Below are positions 28,255 through 38,400 of a stretch of 64,000 nucleotides of DNA, piece after piece. This DNA comes from Metarhizium brunneum (lineage: Eukaryota > Ascomycota > Sordariomycetes > Hypocreales > Clavicipitaceae), in the NCBI RefSeq assembly GCF_013426205.1, contig NC_089422.1, positions 496,001 through 560,000 on the forward strand. Direction: 5' to 3'. Made by a program: the position numbers and the translations under genes. Under the pieces are notes generated by a model, which had not been told where the DNA came from, did no database searches, and saw nothing but the letters and a program-made list of their open reading frames with translations. Position 1 is the stretch's first letter. Each line of letters opens with the position of its first letter.

Positions 28255-29943
28255 ATGCTGCTCCAAGGTCTGGTCGTGGCTGGAGGAGCCAGCTACGTCC
28301 TTCAAAAGAAAGCACCACACTACTCACTCGGCTTTTGGACAACTGCATTCGCTTTCCTCTTCATTTACTTCACCCTCGCCCAGACATGGCGCATCATTGT
28401 CTACCCACGCTTCTTCAGTCCTCTTCGGCACTTGCCGCGCCCTGGCGGTGGACACTGGCTCTGGGACCAAACCATGAGGATCCTCAAGGAGCCTACAGGC
28501 AGTCCCTTGCGTGATTGGATTGACAATGTGCCAAACACTGGTTTAATCACATACTCTACCTGGTTCGAGCCGCGAGTACTCGTGACCAATCCCAAAGGCC
28601 TCGCCGAGGTTCTTGTGACCAAAAACTACGACTTTGAGAAGCCGAAGCAGTTTAGCCAATCTCTAGGAAGATTCCTAGGCATGGGCATATTGTTTGCCGA
28701 GGGTGATGAACACAAGCGACAACGGAAAAACCTGATGCCTGCCTTTGCTTTCCGTCACATCAAGGACCTGTACCCAACCTTTTGGAGCAAGTCGCGGGAG
28801 ATGGCTCAGGTTCTGTCTGCTACCATCAAGGCAAAGCCCGACGCCGGCCTAGCGGCAGAGGAGAAGATCAATGCCGATGCCGATGCCGTTCAACATGCGC
28901 CTGGGGCCATTGAGGTATACGACTGGAGCTCTCGTGCCACGCTCGACATCATTGGCGTGTCAGGCATGGACCGCGACTTCAACTCCCTCAACGACCCTGC
29001 AAATAAGCTCAACCAAACCTACAAGACCATCTTCAACACAGGCAGAGTGGGAAGGTTCATTAGACTTCTGGCAATATTCGTTCCCATCCGACTCCTCCGC
29101 CTCCTGCCGTTGAAGCGCAATGCTGACATGACTGCAGCCAGCTCTTACATCAAGCAAGTTTGCCGGGATCTCATTGCGGGAAAACGAGAGAGACTCCATG
29201 TTGAGAAGCAGCGCTCCAAGGCAGACATTGATATTCTTTCTGTTGCACTCGAATCCGGCGGCTTTAGTGACGAAGATCTCGTTAACCAAATGATGACTTT
29301 TCTCCTCGCGGGACACGAAACGACTGCCACGGCAATGGCCTGGGCCGTGTACGAGCTCTGCAAACGCCCCGAAACCCAACAGAAATTACGCGACCAAGTT
29401 CGCTCCAAACTCCCTTCGCTTGAAGACGACATCACTGCCGCGGAAATCGACAACTGTTCTTACTTGCAAGCCTTCTGCAACGAAGTTCTCCGAGTGTGGT
29501 CTCCCGTTCCCCTGACCCTGCGTGTCGCCGCAAGGGACACCAGCATTCTGGGCCAATTCATCCCAAAGGGCACTCCTGTGATTCTTTGTCCATGGGCCGT
29601 GAACTTATCCGAGCAGCTCTGGGGCGCAGATGCCAAAAAATTCAAGCCAGAGCGCTGGCTCGACGCCAATGGCCATACAAACAACCGCGGATCCGCAGAC
29701 TCTAACTACTCTTTCATGACATTTTTACACGGTCCGCGAAGCTGTATTGGCCAGAAGTTTGCACAGGCTGAGTTTGCGTGCCTGGTTGCGGCTTGGGTGA
29801 GCAGATTTGAGACGAGATTCGAGGATGGAGGACCGCTGGCTAGGGGAGAAGAGCCGGACTTTGCCACGGAAATCACGACGAAGCCAAAGGGGGGATTGTG
29901 GGTGCAGTTGAAGGAGATTGAGGGACGTCGTCAAGAGGCTTGA
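28255..29943 (+). CDS. Cytochrome P450 monooxygenase (intronless)
   Basis: A 562-residue P450. It has two N-terminal hydrophobic segments (about 1-45) for ER anchoring, a proline-rich hinge (RHLPRPGGG), the I-helix motif AGHETTATAM, the K-helix EVLR, the FKPERW motif, and the heme loop FLHGPRSCIGQ with Cys497 as thiolate ligand. The broad similarity is to the CYP3/CYP4-like fungal clades that hydroxylate fatty acids, alkanes or xenobiotics, but the substrate cannot be read from sequence. The absence of introns and its place at the edge of a repeat island are notable. No reductase or other pathway gene is adjacent. Confidence 0.92.
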   Translation: MLLQGLVVAGGASYVLQKKAPHYSLGFWTTAFAFLFIYFTLAQTWRIIVYPRFFSPLRHLPRPGGGHWLWDQTMRILKEPTGSPLRDWIDNVPNTGLITYSTWFEPRVLVTNPKGLAEVLVTKNYDFEKPKQFSQSLGRFLGMGILFAEGDEHKRQRKNLMPAFAFRHIKDLYPTFWSKSREMAQVLSATIKAKPDAGLAAEEKINADADAVQHAPGAIEVYDWSSRATLDIIGVSGMDRDFNSLNDPANKLNQTYKTIFNTGRVGRFIRLLAIFVPIRLLRLLPLKRNADMTAASSYIKQVCRDLIAGKRERLHVEKQRSKADIDILSVALESGGFSDEDLVNQMMTFLLAGHETTATAMAWAVYELCKRPETQQKLRDQVRSKLPSLEDDITAAEIDNCSYLQAFCNEVLRVWSPVPLTLRVAARDTSILGQFIPKGTPVILCPWAVNLSEQLWGADAKKFKPERWLDANGHTNNRGSADSNYSFMTFLHGPRSCIGQKFAQAEFACLVAAWVSRFETRFEDGGPLARGEEPDFATEITTKPKGGLWVQLKEIEGRRQEA

Positions 29944-30484
29944 TAACAGGAATTGGCCGTCGCCCAAGAAGTACTGACGCAATCCGCCAAGTTCACCTAG
30001 GAGCGCTATCCAATTTTTTTCTTGAAATTGTGAATGGGACACGGCAAGGGTGTTTTCCTTTAAGTAGCCGGTTAGATTTCAATGTATACGGAGTCGCTGC
30101 TCAACAGTTTTGTGTATTTGGGTGATGCCTATGTCGTCTCTGCACTTCCCTCACTCATACATGTTGCACGTCACGGTTTCAAGTTTCATCACTCACATAC
30201 AATACGATTAGGTACCTGGCTATTGCGAACCATGCTAACATGCTATTGCATATCGATGTGTATTTCATAATGGGGAAACAGATTTTGTCAGACTGTAGAA
30301 TCTCACTTCGCCCAAGTTGCGTAAATGGCGGGTTAAACCATGCATACGCAAGCGAGGCACTGCACAGAATCCTACTGCTACGTATTCCAAGATCTTCCAG
30401 AAGCACATTCTCTCGGCCTTGAATGTTTAAAGAGAATTGGTCGAGATTCTGCGAATAGAGAGCAACATGGCTGCATTCTACTAT

Positions 30485-30681
30485 TGTTACACGGAAATCG
30501 CCCTGTTACACAGGGGCTACGGTCACGAGACCTAGGGCAAAGTCCCTCGCCGACTTCTTGTATTTAAAGAGGTCTTTGGTTAATGAGGCCTTGAGAAAAA
30601 CCAAGGACCTTTGATTCCAAAAATTTTTCTTAGCTGAATTGAGCTAAATTGCTCCAAGCCCTCTATTGAGCCCTTGTCACA
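30485..30681 (+). mobile_element. Solo LTR downstream of P450
   Basis: Begins TGTTACACGGAAATCG and ends CCCTTGTCACA, 197 bp. The flanks ACTAT (30480-30484) and ACTCT (30682-30686) are an imperfect 5-bp duplication. The internal AAGACTGTTATT is lost by mutation (AAATTTTTCTTA), so this copy is older than those at 20329 and 23588. Confidence 0.75.
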
Positions 30682-32434
30682 ACTCTAGCCCACCCCAACT
30701 AAGCTTCATATTGCATGTGCAATTATTTAGATGACTCAGACGATAGTAGATGTTAGCAGAGCTTTAATTTTTGGAAACATTCCTCAATCACAAGGTAATC
30801 CAGCAGTGGCCGCCAAGCCTAGTCCAGGTCCAAATTTCAGCATCTACTTTCCTCTTTAAACAAAGGCACTCAAGATCCGATATGCTTTACATTATACTGC
30901 TTTATGTACAATTCTTAAGCGAGTAGCGGTGCCTGGCAGCAAATTCAATTGCCTGTTTTGGCTTTCAAGCCGACTAGGAATCTTGACCATGCCTGTTCCT
31001 ATTGTAGAGCAGGTATAGGCGTACGGTAGTATGAGGTAGATTGACTCTGAAATGACATTGACAGTTTCTGTGGTGGCATTTTGACGCAGGGGGACGCCCA
31101 TTTCTGAATTTGATTTTGCGTCCCTGAAAAACGACTACTGCGTAGTATCGCCGAAAAGTCTGACGCCACAGGCCCTGCTGAGCACGACATTGTCGGCAGA
31201 AATGAGTCTCTGATAGAATGACTCGAGCGTCTGTCTGCAAATGTATAAAAACATTCGAATTCCAGGGTACATAGATTGAATGCCAACGGCTTATCCACTG
31301 TTCAAGGCGATCCATAGCTACTCGGTGACATTGTTTGAATTTCTCCACAGAGATGCAACACAACTTAGTCATGGGAACAGGGCGGTTTTGAACGGGGCCA
31401 CTTGTTACTAAAACGGTATCAGTTGTGGAGGGAGAGTCCTGGGGAGGTTTGTAAAGGATTCCGAATCTGGGGTCTAGACCGTCTGCCTCGCCGGTTTCAA
31501 TGGAATCTATGGGGGCGTAATGGCTCGGTAATAGAGCGCGTTGTTATTATTGACAACCAGTATCTAGGGAGCGGAAAGTATTCGAACACCATTTCGACAG
31601 ATTGTATTCCACTCTTCCGCGGGCAGGGGCAGCTACTATCGTCCGAAAAGAGAGAACAGGCCCTCGTCGCCCGCTTCGCTTCGGCGGCGTCTGCTCGGTT
31701 GTTGAGATGGACCATCTCCGCGGGCCGTTCTGCCAGGCTTACACGGACGCATTGGGCAGGCCGTCTATGAGGACGTGCTGCTGGGGCTGGGCGAGGTTCC
31801 CTTCTGGCATTTAATATCAACCTATTAGAGATGCTTGCAGCTTAAACGACATGCGGCGAATACTTGAATACTTGTGGGCCTGGAGAATGCTATATTCTAG
31901 TCGGCCGCGAGCGGCTTCATATTGCGATAAGAACCTGTACCCATTTTGATTAGCAAATCGTGAAGATTCATGAGATTGAATTGTGAATCAACATACGACT
32001 GACAGTCTGGTCGTACGCAGATGACAGGTCACAGGCGCTGGACGGCAACACATCTGCCCCGTGAGCACTTGCAAGATATTTCTTCAAAAAGTAAAACATA
32101 GTGTCTTGTATTATATCAGAATAATGTCAAGAGGTCGCTGAATGCCAGGTGAGACAACATGTAAAGAGGGTATGTAGAGCCATGGAAGACTTGCCGACAA
32201 AAAACCATGTCTATTGATTATGTTATGAATAAAAATTATATTTTTTCAAAAGTACAAGATGCCAGAAGAAAAGAAATTAATGTGGAAAATCAATACATTG
32301 CGTCACCTCCAAGAATGACAACTCCAGTCCCAATATCAACTACAATGAAAACAAGCTAGGCGTCGAGGCCATGTGCATCAGAAATTCAAACATTTTGACC
32401 CTCTCTGTCAATTTTCAGTCCCATGACTCTGTTA
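30682..32434. other. Intergenic, no supported gene
   Basis: About 1.75 kb. Minus-strand frames at 30974-31372 and 30999-31298 overlap in different frames and lack domains. 31400-31800 has a few open frames in both directions. Nothing here meets a coding standard. The 3' UTR of the glycosyltransferase probably lies near 32400. Confidence 0.45.
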
Positions 32435-34408
32435 TTATTTTCTCCAGCTGTTTGTCTCGGAGACTTTGGACGCAACGCCGCTCAACTCGGGTTCTTTTTC
32501 CGCCATGTTCTCCTTCTTCTCCCTGATTACTTTCCAAGCCGGCACGCTCTCCGTCACCCGGAGGTGCTGCCGTGCAAAGAAGACTGCGTACTGGTAAATG
32601 GTCCAATATACGCTCGCCACCGTCACAAACGTCATGACAAACTTGATGACGAAAAAGGCCGGAAACGCCAGCCAGGAGACTCGCTCATTCTTGGAACTCC
32701 CTCGTCTTAGAAGACTCAGATGAATCACGTTGAACCAAATGGAGAGCACAAAATTCGCCAAGATGGTTCCGAACCACAAAATCAGCGTCAAGCGCCAGTG
32801 GGCTATCATGGCGACGGGGAGGAAGACCGGGGTGAACAGTTTGATGAGCGTGTCGTAGATTTCTCCCAAGACGTACATCTTTGTAATGAGGACTCGCCAG
32901 CCCAGGCGCCAGCTGAATATCAGATACAAGGTGTTTGCCCAGATGCGAAAGAGGTAGAAGAAGCTCCAGCGGAAGAAGCGCTGCTGGACGACGGACATTT
33001 CGCCGTAGCCACCCCTCGAGTCTTTCGCGCGACAGAAGAACCAGTCCGGGAAAAGACGCGGCGGGGTCTCGGTTTCGACAAAGACCGACGAGCTCATGAG
33101 GATGCGGTAGCCGGCAGCTCTCGCCGTATGGCCGAGCCACCAGTCCTCGGAAATGCTGTACCCCGGATGAGCGCGCAGAATCTTCTCCAGAACATCGCGG
33201 CGCCACAGCGCAATAGCACCATGCGGGAAGACGGTGCTGCCGTACTTGGACTGAAACACCTTGGTCAATCCCGCGATCTTGTACTCGAGATCCTGGGCCT
33301 GCTGGACGATTGTCCCGCGAGACGAGTTCGACCCCACGCTCTTAATGGTATACCCAACACACGCGACGTTCTCGTGGCCAGGGCCATTGAACCACTTTGT
33401 CAGTATGGGCAGGCTGGGGGGCAGCAGGACGTCGTCGTCTATCAGCAGGCAGTACTGGAACTCCTTGCCCAGCGTCACGCCGACGAACTCGGCGGTGATC
33501 TTGCTGCCGACGGGGAGCCAAAAGTGCCGCACGCCAAACTCGTCGCATATATCGGCCGTGTTGTCCAGCGGCACGGTCGAGTTGCCGTTAGCCACGACGA
33601 AGATTTGCTTGGGGCCGAATATCGCCAGGCACGCGGGCAGCGTGGTGCGCAGCGTCTCGGCCGCCTTGTAGCATGGGATGATGACGCAGCACTGGGACAC
33701 GGCCGACTCCTCGGGTTCCCTTGGTTCTTGCCGGGAGACTTGGAAGGTGCAGAGGAACTGGGGCAGGATATTGCGAATCATGCCCGCGGCGAGAAAGGCG
33801 ACAAGGCCCGCGATGTGATGCTGGCCTACCTGGCCTTGGTACCAGCGCCAGAACCAGACCACGGTGCCGGGCCAGAGGGGCCAGCCGACGAGGACGAAGT
33901 AGATGAGCGCGGCGAGGAGTAAGAAGTAGAATGCCCTGAAGGCCATCTTTGCTTTGAAACTAGGTACCGTGTGTTTCTGCTTGTCGTCCATGAGCCTTGT
34001 CAGTGTCTCGAATTCGGCATCATCGAGGGTTGGTTGCTCAAAGGGCAGTTTCTTCGTCTTATTCATGATATTCCTGACCATGTAGCGCGGCGAATTTGAC
34101 GACGTGGCGTGGAAGGGTTTAAAGTCGGTGTATTTCGCCTGGTTGGGCTTCTGCGGCCATGGCTGGACGTGCTCGACTCTGTCCTCGGAAGAAGGACGCG
34201 CATCATGGTCGTGTTTGGCAGCAAAAATCTCACTCGAGGCAATAACACCACCGCCATCAGGGCCGTGAGTTGAGTCTCTGTCGGAAAGGAGCGGCGAATC
34301 TTGCGACTTGTCACACGGCAAGAAGGCAGCTTGCGGCCGTGTCACGCGCAACTCAGACTCATCTTGCTCACAGCTTTCTCTGCCTAACTTGTGAGTTGCT
34401 GAAGACAT
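32435..34408 (-). CDS. Processive family 2 glycosyltransferase (CPS1/GT2-like polysaccharide synthase)
   Basis: A 657-residue intronless membrane glycosyltransferase. After a polar N-terminal region (about 150 residues) come membrane segments at about 158-180 and 195-215, then the GT-A catalytic domain with VIIPCYKAAETL, the metal-binding D324-D326 in LLIDDDV, the acceptor motif SEDWWLG and the processivity motif QQRFFRW (475-481). Four to five further membrane helices follow. This is the architecture of hyaluronan, chitin and cellulose synthases, and closest to the fungal CPS1-like group, whose members in plant pathogens are needed for hyphal growth on solid surfaces. It would polymerise a UDP-sugar and extrude the chain. 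The divergently transcribed neighbour is a UDP-sugar 6-dehydrogenase, pointing to an uronic-acid-containing polymer. Confidence 0.88.
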   Translation of the reverse strand: MSSATHKLGRESCEQDESELRVTRPQAAFLPCDKSQDSPLLSDRDSTHGPDGGGVIASSEIFAAKHDHDARPSSEDRVEHVQPWPQKPNQAKYTDFKPFHATSSNSPRYMVRNIMNKTKKLPFEQPTLDDAEFETLTRLMDDKQKHTVPSFKAKMAFRAFYFLLLAALIYFVLVGWPLWPGTVVWFWRWYQGQVGQHHIAGLVAFLAAGMIRNILPQFLCTFQVSRQEPREPEESAVSQCCVIIPCYKAAETLRTTLPACLAIFGPKQIFVVANGNSTVPLDNTADICDEFGVRHFWLPVGSKITAEFVGVTLGKEFQYCLLIDDDVLLPPSLPILTKWFNGPGHENVACVGYTIKSVGSNSSRGTIVQQAQDLEYKIAGLTKVFQSKYGSTVFPHGAIALWRRDVLEKILRAHPGYSISEDWWLGHTARAAGYRILMSSSVFVETETPPRLFPDWFFCRAKDSRGGYGEMSVVQQRFFRWSFFYLFRIWANTLYLIFSWRLGWRVLITKMYVLGEIYDTLIKLFTPVFLPVAMIAHWRLTLILWFGTILANFVLSIWFNVIHLSLLRRGSSKNERVSWLAFPAFFVIKFVMTFVTVASVYWTIYQYAVFFARQHLRVTESVPAWKVIREKKENMAEKEPELSGVASKVSETNSWRK

Positions 34409-35441
34409 GGCAAAGTCATTGAGGCACTATATCGCGCCTATTCTGAAGCTAGCGGGTGGAAACCATCAAAGAGAAACAAGGAAGAAAAGGTCTAGCAGCG
34501 ATCTAGCAATGACATGGAGTGCCTCATTTTGAGTCAGATATTTGAACTATGGCTACTCCGTAGCTGGCTTCGTATGAGGGCGAATGATAGGTAGTCGGCG
34601 ACATATATAACATTACTTATACGCTATATCTCAGGCACATATGTCGTATGACCATGTCCGGGCGACTTGTTTCCACATCAGGGTCCTATCTCCCTTGCAT
34701 ACTCTACTCCCTTCGTGGAAATTTTCTGCGCCGGCCCTCCCTTGGAGACCGTTTGCGTTGGGACCGGCTTTACTGGCACGGCTTTACCGCGACGGCTGGG
34801 CGCGAAAGATAATCTCGTTTCGGGCCTGACTCGTAACGCCGCTCCAACTGAGGTTATATTAGTCGTACGACTTTGGTCGGTTGCGCTTAACGCAGAGCAT
34901 TGCCAAGAACGCTTCTTGCACAGGTTATCCGAATCCGCTCTCCCTCATTCCAAGCCTGGGCGATGCGGTTACCTTATCCAGGCAACATGGGCGACTGGGC
35001 TTGATCGCGACCGGAGATCTAGCCACCATGACCCTAGCATCGCGTTTTAATGACATCGTCAGATATGACCCGCCTGAGAAGGATTCGGGCGAGCTTTGGA
35101 GTATTTCGCTATTGTCCAATAGTTCGGTTTCGTCAAACGTTGAGGGCGTCGCCAATCTATAAAGTCCAAGATGCGGTCAAGGCTCCCTTTTTGTGCTATA
35201 TCGCGATCAAAACATTCGCCAAGCAATCTAATAACTCTACATTTGGTGTTGTGTCACCTCGGCAAGAGAAATTTCTTCACATTTCACCAGTCAAATATAA
35301 TTTTGGTAAGATTTCTATGGTTATGGCTTTTACTCCGGCAGTGGACACGGCAAGCTGACTTGAATTTTGAACACAAGACTGCCGCTTTCGAAAAGAGACA
35401 GACCAAAGTGAACATAGTCCGAGACACTCACATCAGAAACA
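34409..35441. promoter_or_regulatory. Divergent promoter region of the glycosyltransferase/dehydrogenase pair
   Basis: A 1.03-kb shared upstream region. CTACTCCGTAG at 34553-34563 is a copy of the scattered motif. A plus-strand frame at 34881-35162 (SLGDAVTLSRQHGRLGLIAT within it) reads like weak coding sequence but starts with a doubtful codon context and has no family match; it may be gene debris. Confidence 0.4.
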
Positions 35442-36719
35442 ATGCCCGCGCCGATCCCAATCTCTCCATCCACCGAGGTTCTGCTTCGCTGTTCCGAGGC
35501 CGCCGACGTGCGGCTACAGCAATACACCAAGGGACCTCGGGAAGCCGAGATTGTCGTGGCCGTCGTCGGAGTCGGCTACGTCGGGAGGCGGCTTGTGCAG
35601 TCCTTTTCGACCCAGTTCAAGGTCATTGCCTACGACATCTCGTCTGCGACGCTCCGTTCCGCAAGACGTGAGCTGTCCAGCGGCGCCAATGTCAAGTACA
35701 CGACGTGTCCGATGGACATGAAGCAGGCTACTCACTTTCTGATATCCGTGCCAACTCTGGTCAACACAGACGCATCCATCAATACAACACATATCAAGGA
35801 CGCCATCAACACCGTGGCCACAGTTGCTCAACAGGGCTCGACTGTTGTCCTAGAGAGCTCTGTAGCCATCGGCATGACGAGAAGCCTCCTCGGCCCTATT
35901 GCCGTCTCATACGGCTTGTATGCCGGCATGTCTCCGGAGCGCGTGGACCCTGGCCGCACGAATCCCCCGTGCGCGAGCATTCCCAAAATTATATCTGGAC
36001 TTGACGACGCGGTGCCGGGCTCGCTCGCCTCCATCGAGCAGGCATATGGACAGGTATTCAGCAGGCTGGTCCCGGTTTCTTCCCCCGAGGTGGCGGAGAT
36101 GACTAAACTCTACGAGAACTGCCAACGGATGATGTGTATAGCCTTTGTGAATGAGATGGCTGATGCCGCTCTGTCGCACGGCATTGATCCATATGAGGTT
36201 TCAAGAGCCGCCGCCACCAAACCCTTTGGATATGCGCCCTTCTCACCGTCGGTGGGCGTCGGTGGTCACTGCATCCCCGTAAACCCTTACTATCTATTAT
36301 CCAATAGCTCTTTTCCGCTCTTGCAGGCCGCCACGGAGGCCATGGCCGCCCGCCCGGCACAGATTGCCAGGCGAACTGTGGAGGATTTGAAGCTTTCAGC
36401 TACCATGGATGGCTTAGAGAAAGGTCGAGTCCTTGTTGTGGGCGTGGGCTTCAAGGCCGGTCAGTCAGTGTTGAGTTATTCCCCCGGCGTGGCGCTCTTG
36501 AACGCGCTGCATGAGCAAGGACAGGTTGAAGTGAACTTTGCCGATCCTCTTGTCTCACAAGAGGACCTGCCTCATGTCACACGGCTGAGTGAAGCTGAAT
36601 GGAACCAGAAAACCTTGGAAACATTTGACGCCATTATTATATGCGTGAAGCAGCCCGGCCTGGATTATCAAGTTTTACAACACTTGAGCGGTGTAAGGGT
36701 TGACATTTGGTGCGAGTAG
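35442..36719 (+). CDS. UDP-sugar 6-dehydrogenase, UDP-HexNAc (WecC/TviB) type
   Basis: A 425-residue nucleotide-sugar dehydrogenase that would oxidise the C6 hydroxyl of a UDP-sugar to a carboxylate in two NAD+ steps. The NAD-binding motif VVGVGYVG lies near residue 40, the central domain has MTKLYENCQRMM, and the catalytic Cys277 is in VGVGGHCIPVNPYYLL. The GGHCI-P/A-V-D/N-P loop is the signature of UDP-ManNAc/UDP-GlcNAc dehydrogenases; UDP-glucose dehydrogenases have FGGSCF-x-KD instead. One position is N where D is usual. The gene is intronless and head-to-head with the GT2 gene. This enzyme type is mainly bacterial, so horizontal transfer into fungi is possible but not shown. Confidence 0.87.
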   Translation: MPAPIPISPSTEVLLRCSEAADVRLQQYTKGPREAEIVVAVVGVGYVGRRLVQSFSTQFKVIAYDISSATLRSARRELSSGANVKYTTCPMDMKQATHFLISVPTLVNTDASINTTHIKDAINTVATVAQQGSTVVLESSVAIGMTRSLLGPIAVSYGLYAGMSPERVDPGRTNPPCASIPKIISGLDDAVPGSLASIEQAYGQVFSRLVPVSSPEVAEMTKLYENCQRMMCIAFVNEMADAALSHGIDPYEVSRAAATKPFGYAPFSPSVGVGGHCIPVNPYYLLSNSSFPLLQAATEAMAARPAQIARRTVEDLKLSATMDGLEKGRVLVVGVGFKAGQSVLSYSPGVALLNALHEQGQVEVNFADPLVSQEDLPHVTRLSEAEWNQKTLETFDAIIICVKQPGLDYQVLQHLSGVRVDIWCE

Positions 36720-38400
36720 GAGATTTCATTATAAATATATATATTGCGTGTAACAAGGAAGAGGCCAATTGTCGGCAACGACGAGTCCTGTATCGAATAT
36801 ACTTCTTTCAGATTCCCTCTAGACATAGTGATGCGCGCTGCGGCCTATGTTCAACTTCTGCAAAGCAGGGCGGACTGTGGGCGAGGATAGCATCTAATCT
36901 ATTGGTTACACAATCACCGATAGCTTAATGCCCTTGTTGCGGATTCTATGCCGGAGGGACAGTCTTCAAGTGCTGTGACACATCTGAACTCCAGGTCTGC
37001 GTGCCAGGCAGTATAGATGCCGCCACCGCCCAAAGGCAGCATTGCGGGATACTACCTAAGACATCCCCGCGGCGTCTGACTCATGTAGAATGTATAAATG
37101 TGTAGCTGAAAAGACCCCGCAGCTGGTGTGAGGGGTTTCAAGCTGAAAAAGAAGCAGGACATGCAGGCGAGGTTGAAGAGGAGTCATATGCAGAGCAATA
37201 TGCTGTGACCGGCCATACAATGCAACGCTTGTCAGGCCGGAATACTTCGGCTCTTCTCGGGATGAAAAGCGACGGAAATAAAGTGATGGTACGAAATACC
37301 ATGTTCCTTTTCAACAATATTTGTCGAAAAAAAGGTACATGCCCGTACGCGTTCATCGGCCATCAACCTCAACTCTGTTGCAATTCCGGAAATAGAAGCC
37401 TTTCAGGCTTGCACTGCCCAGGTTTCTGATACATTGTATGTGAAACAAGGTAACGGAAATTTTCGTCATTGGTTGGTCGGCTCCCGACCCTGCTTGAGAC
37501 ATGTCCACAAGTCGGTGATGAGAAGCTATTAGTCCAAGTCTCTGCTGCCCATTTTCCTTATTCGTCAACAGCGGCATAGATAGTAATATGACGTTGCTCA
37601 GCGTATGTTGCAATTGGGCCTTGCAATGTCACAACGGCAAGCTGTAGAGAGTCTAGGGTGCATCACGTCACCTCGTAGCACATGCTCTTTTGTATTGTCG
37701 AGCTTTTTGCCGTGTCGTGATGTCGATATGCTTGTCGACATCAATGGCCACCTGTCATAAAGTACAGAATTGTTCTTTCCAAGTTATGAATTTGTATCTG
37801 TGCGAGAGGGAGAGCAAGAGACGGACAGACAAGCAAGATTTGACGTTTGGCTCCAATATGCTACCAGACACATGTGTAGCCCATCCTACCACGACGGCAT
37901 GCAAGACTTGTCATAATGCGGCAGTGGACAATCCAGGACAGGTAGGTGAGCAGTAGTCGACTCATCTATTCCGTACGCCCGCACAGATGAGAGGTTCGTA
38001 TTTGCGCAATGGGTGCCCGATGATCCATGTCTCAAAAGCCTCGGTTGAAGACAAAAGTCCATTTGACAGACGGCAGACAGATGTCTTGGTGTGACGACGC
38101 ACTGGCACAATGGTCTGCGTGATGGTGGTGACGATGCAACTTGATACCCCCCTCGAGATATGCATGGTTGAAACTTGAATGACTCTTGAGGAGCGACTCT
38201 TGACTCTTGAGTCTTGATTCTTCAAGACTGGCTGTCACGTGCCCCGAGATTGGTTGGATATTTAACGACGACGACGACATCTTCTCTTGTCCGCCTCGGT
38301 TCGAAAACCAACACGACTCCTTTCCCGTTTCTTTCCTGCTCACAGTCGCAGTGGCACTACCCTCGTAATTCTTTCCCCAAACGCCTTCACCATCGCAGCC
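36720..38400. other. Intergenic, no supported gene
   Basis: About 1.7 kb. Short frames on both strands (60-90 codons) have no recognisable features. The 38220-38400 stretch is pyrimidine-rich and is the likely promoter and leader of the next gene. Confidence 0.45.

Noticed and set aside
27599..28477. 292-codon plus-strand frame overlapping the P450 start
   Set aside because: Runs into the P450 in another frame, C/T-rich composition gives Ser/Pro/Phe bias, no domain.
20329..30681. The 200-bp repeats as MITEs (DNA transposons)
   Set aside because: 5-bp TSDs, TG...CA ends, a TATA box, and a copy pair with primer-binding site and polypurine tract fit an LTR family better; the ends are not good terminal inverted repeats.
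14678..31000. Island as part of a giant Starship-type element
   Set aside because: No tyrosine recombinase (DUF3435) captain gene or matching element borders seen in the window.
32720..33922. 400-codon plus-strand frame opposite the glycosyltransferase
   Set aside because: Antisense shadow; the minus-strand gene has full catalytic motifs.
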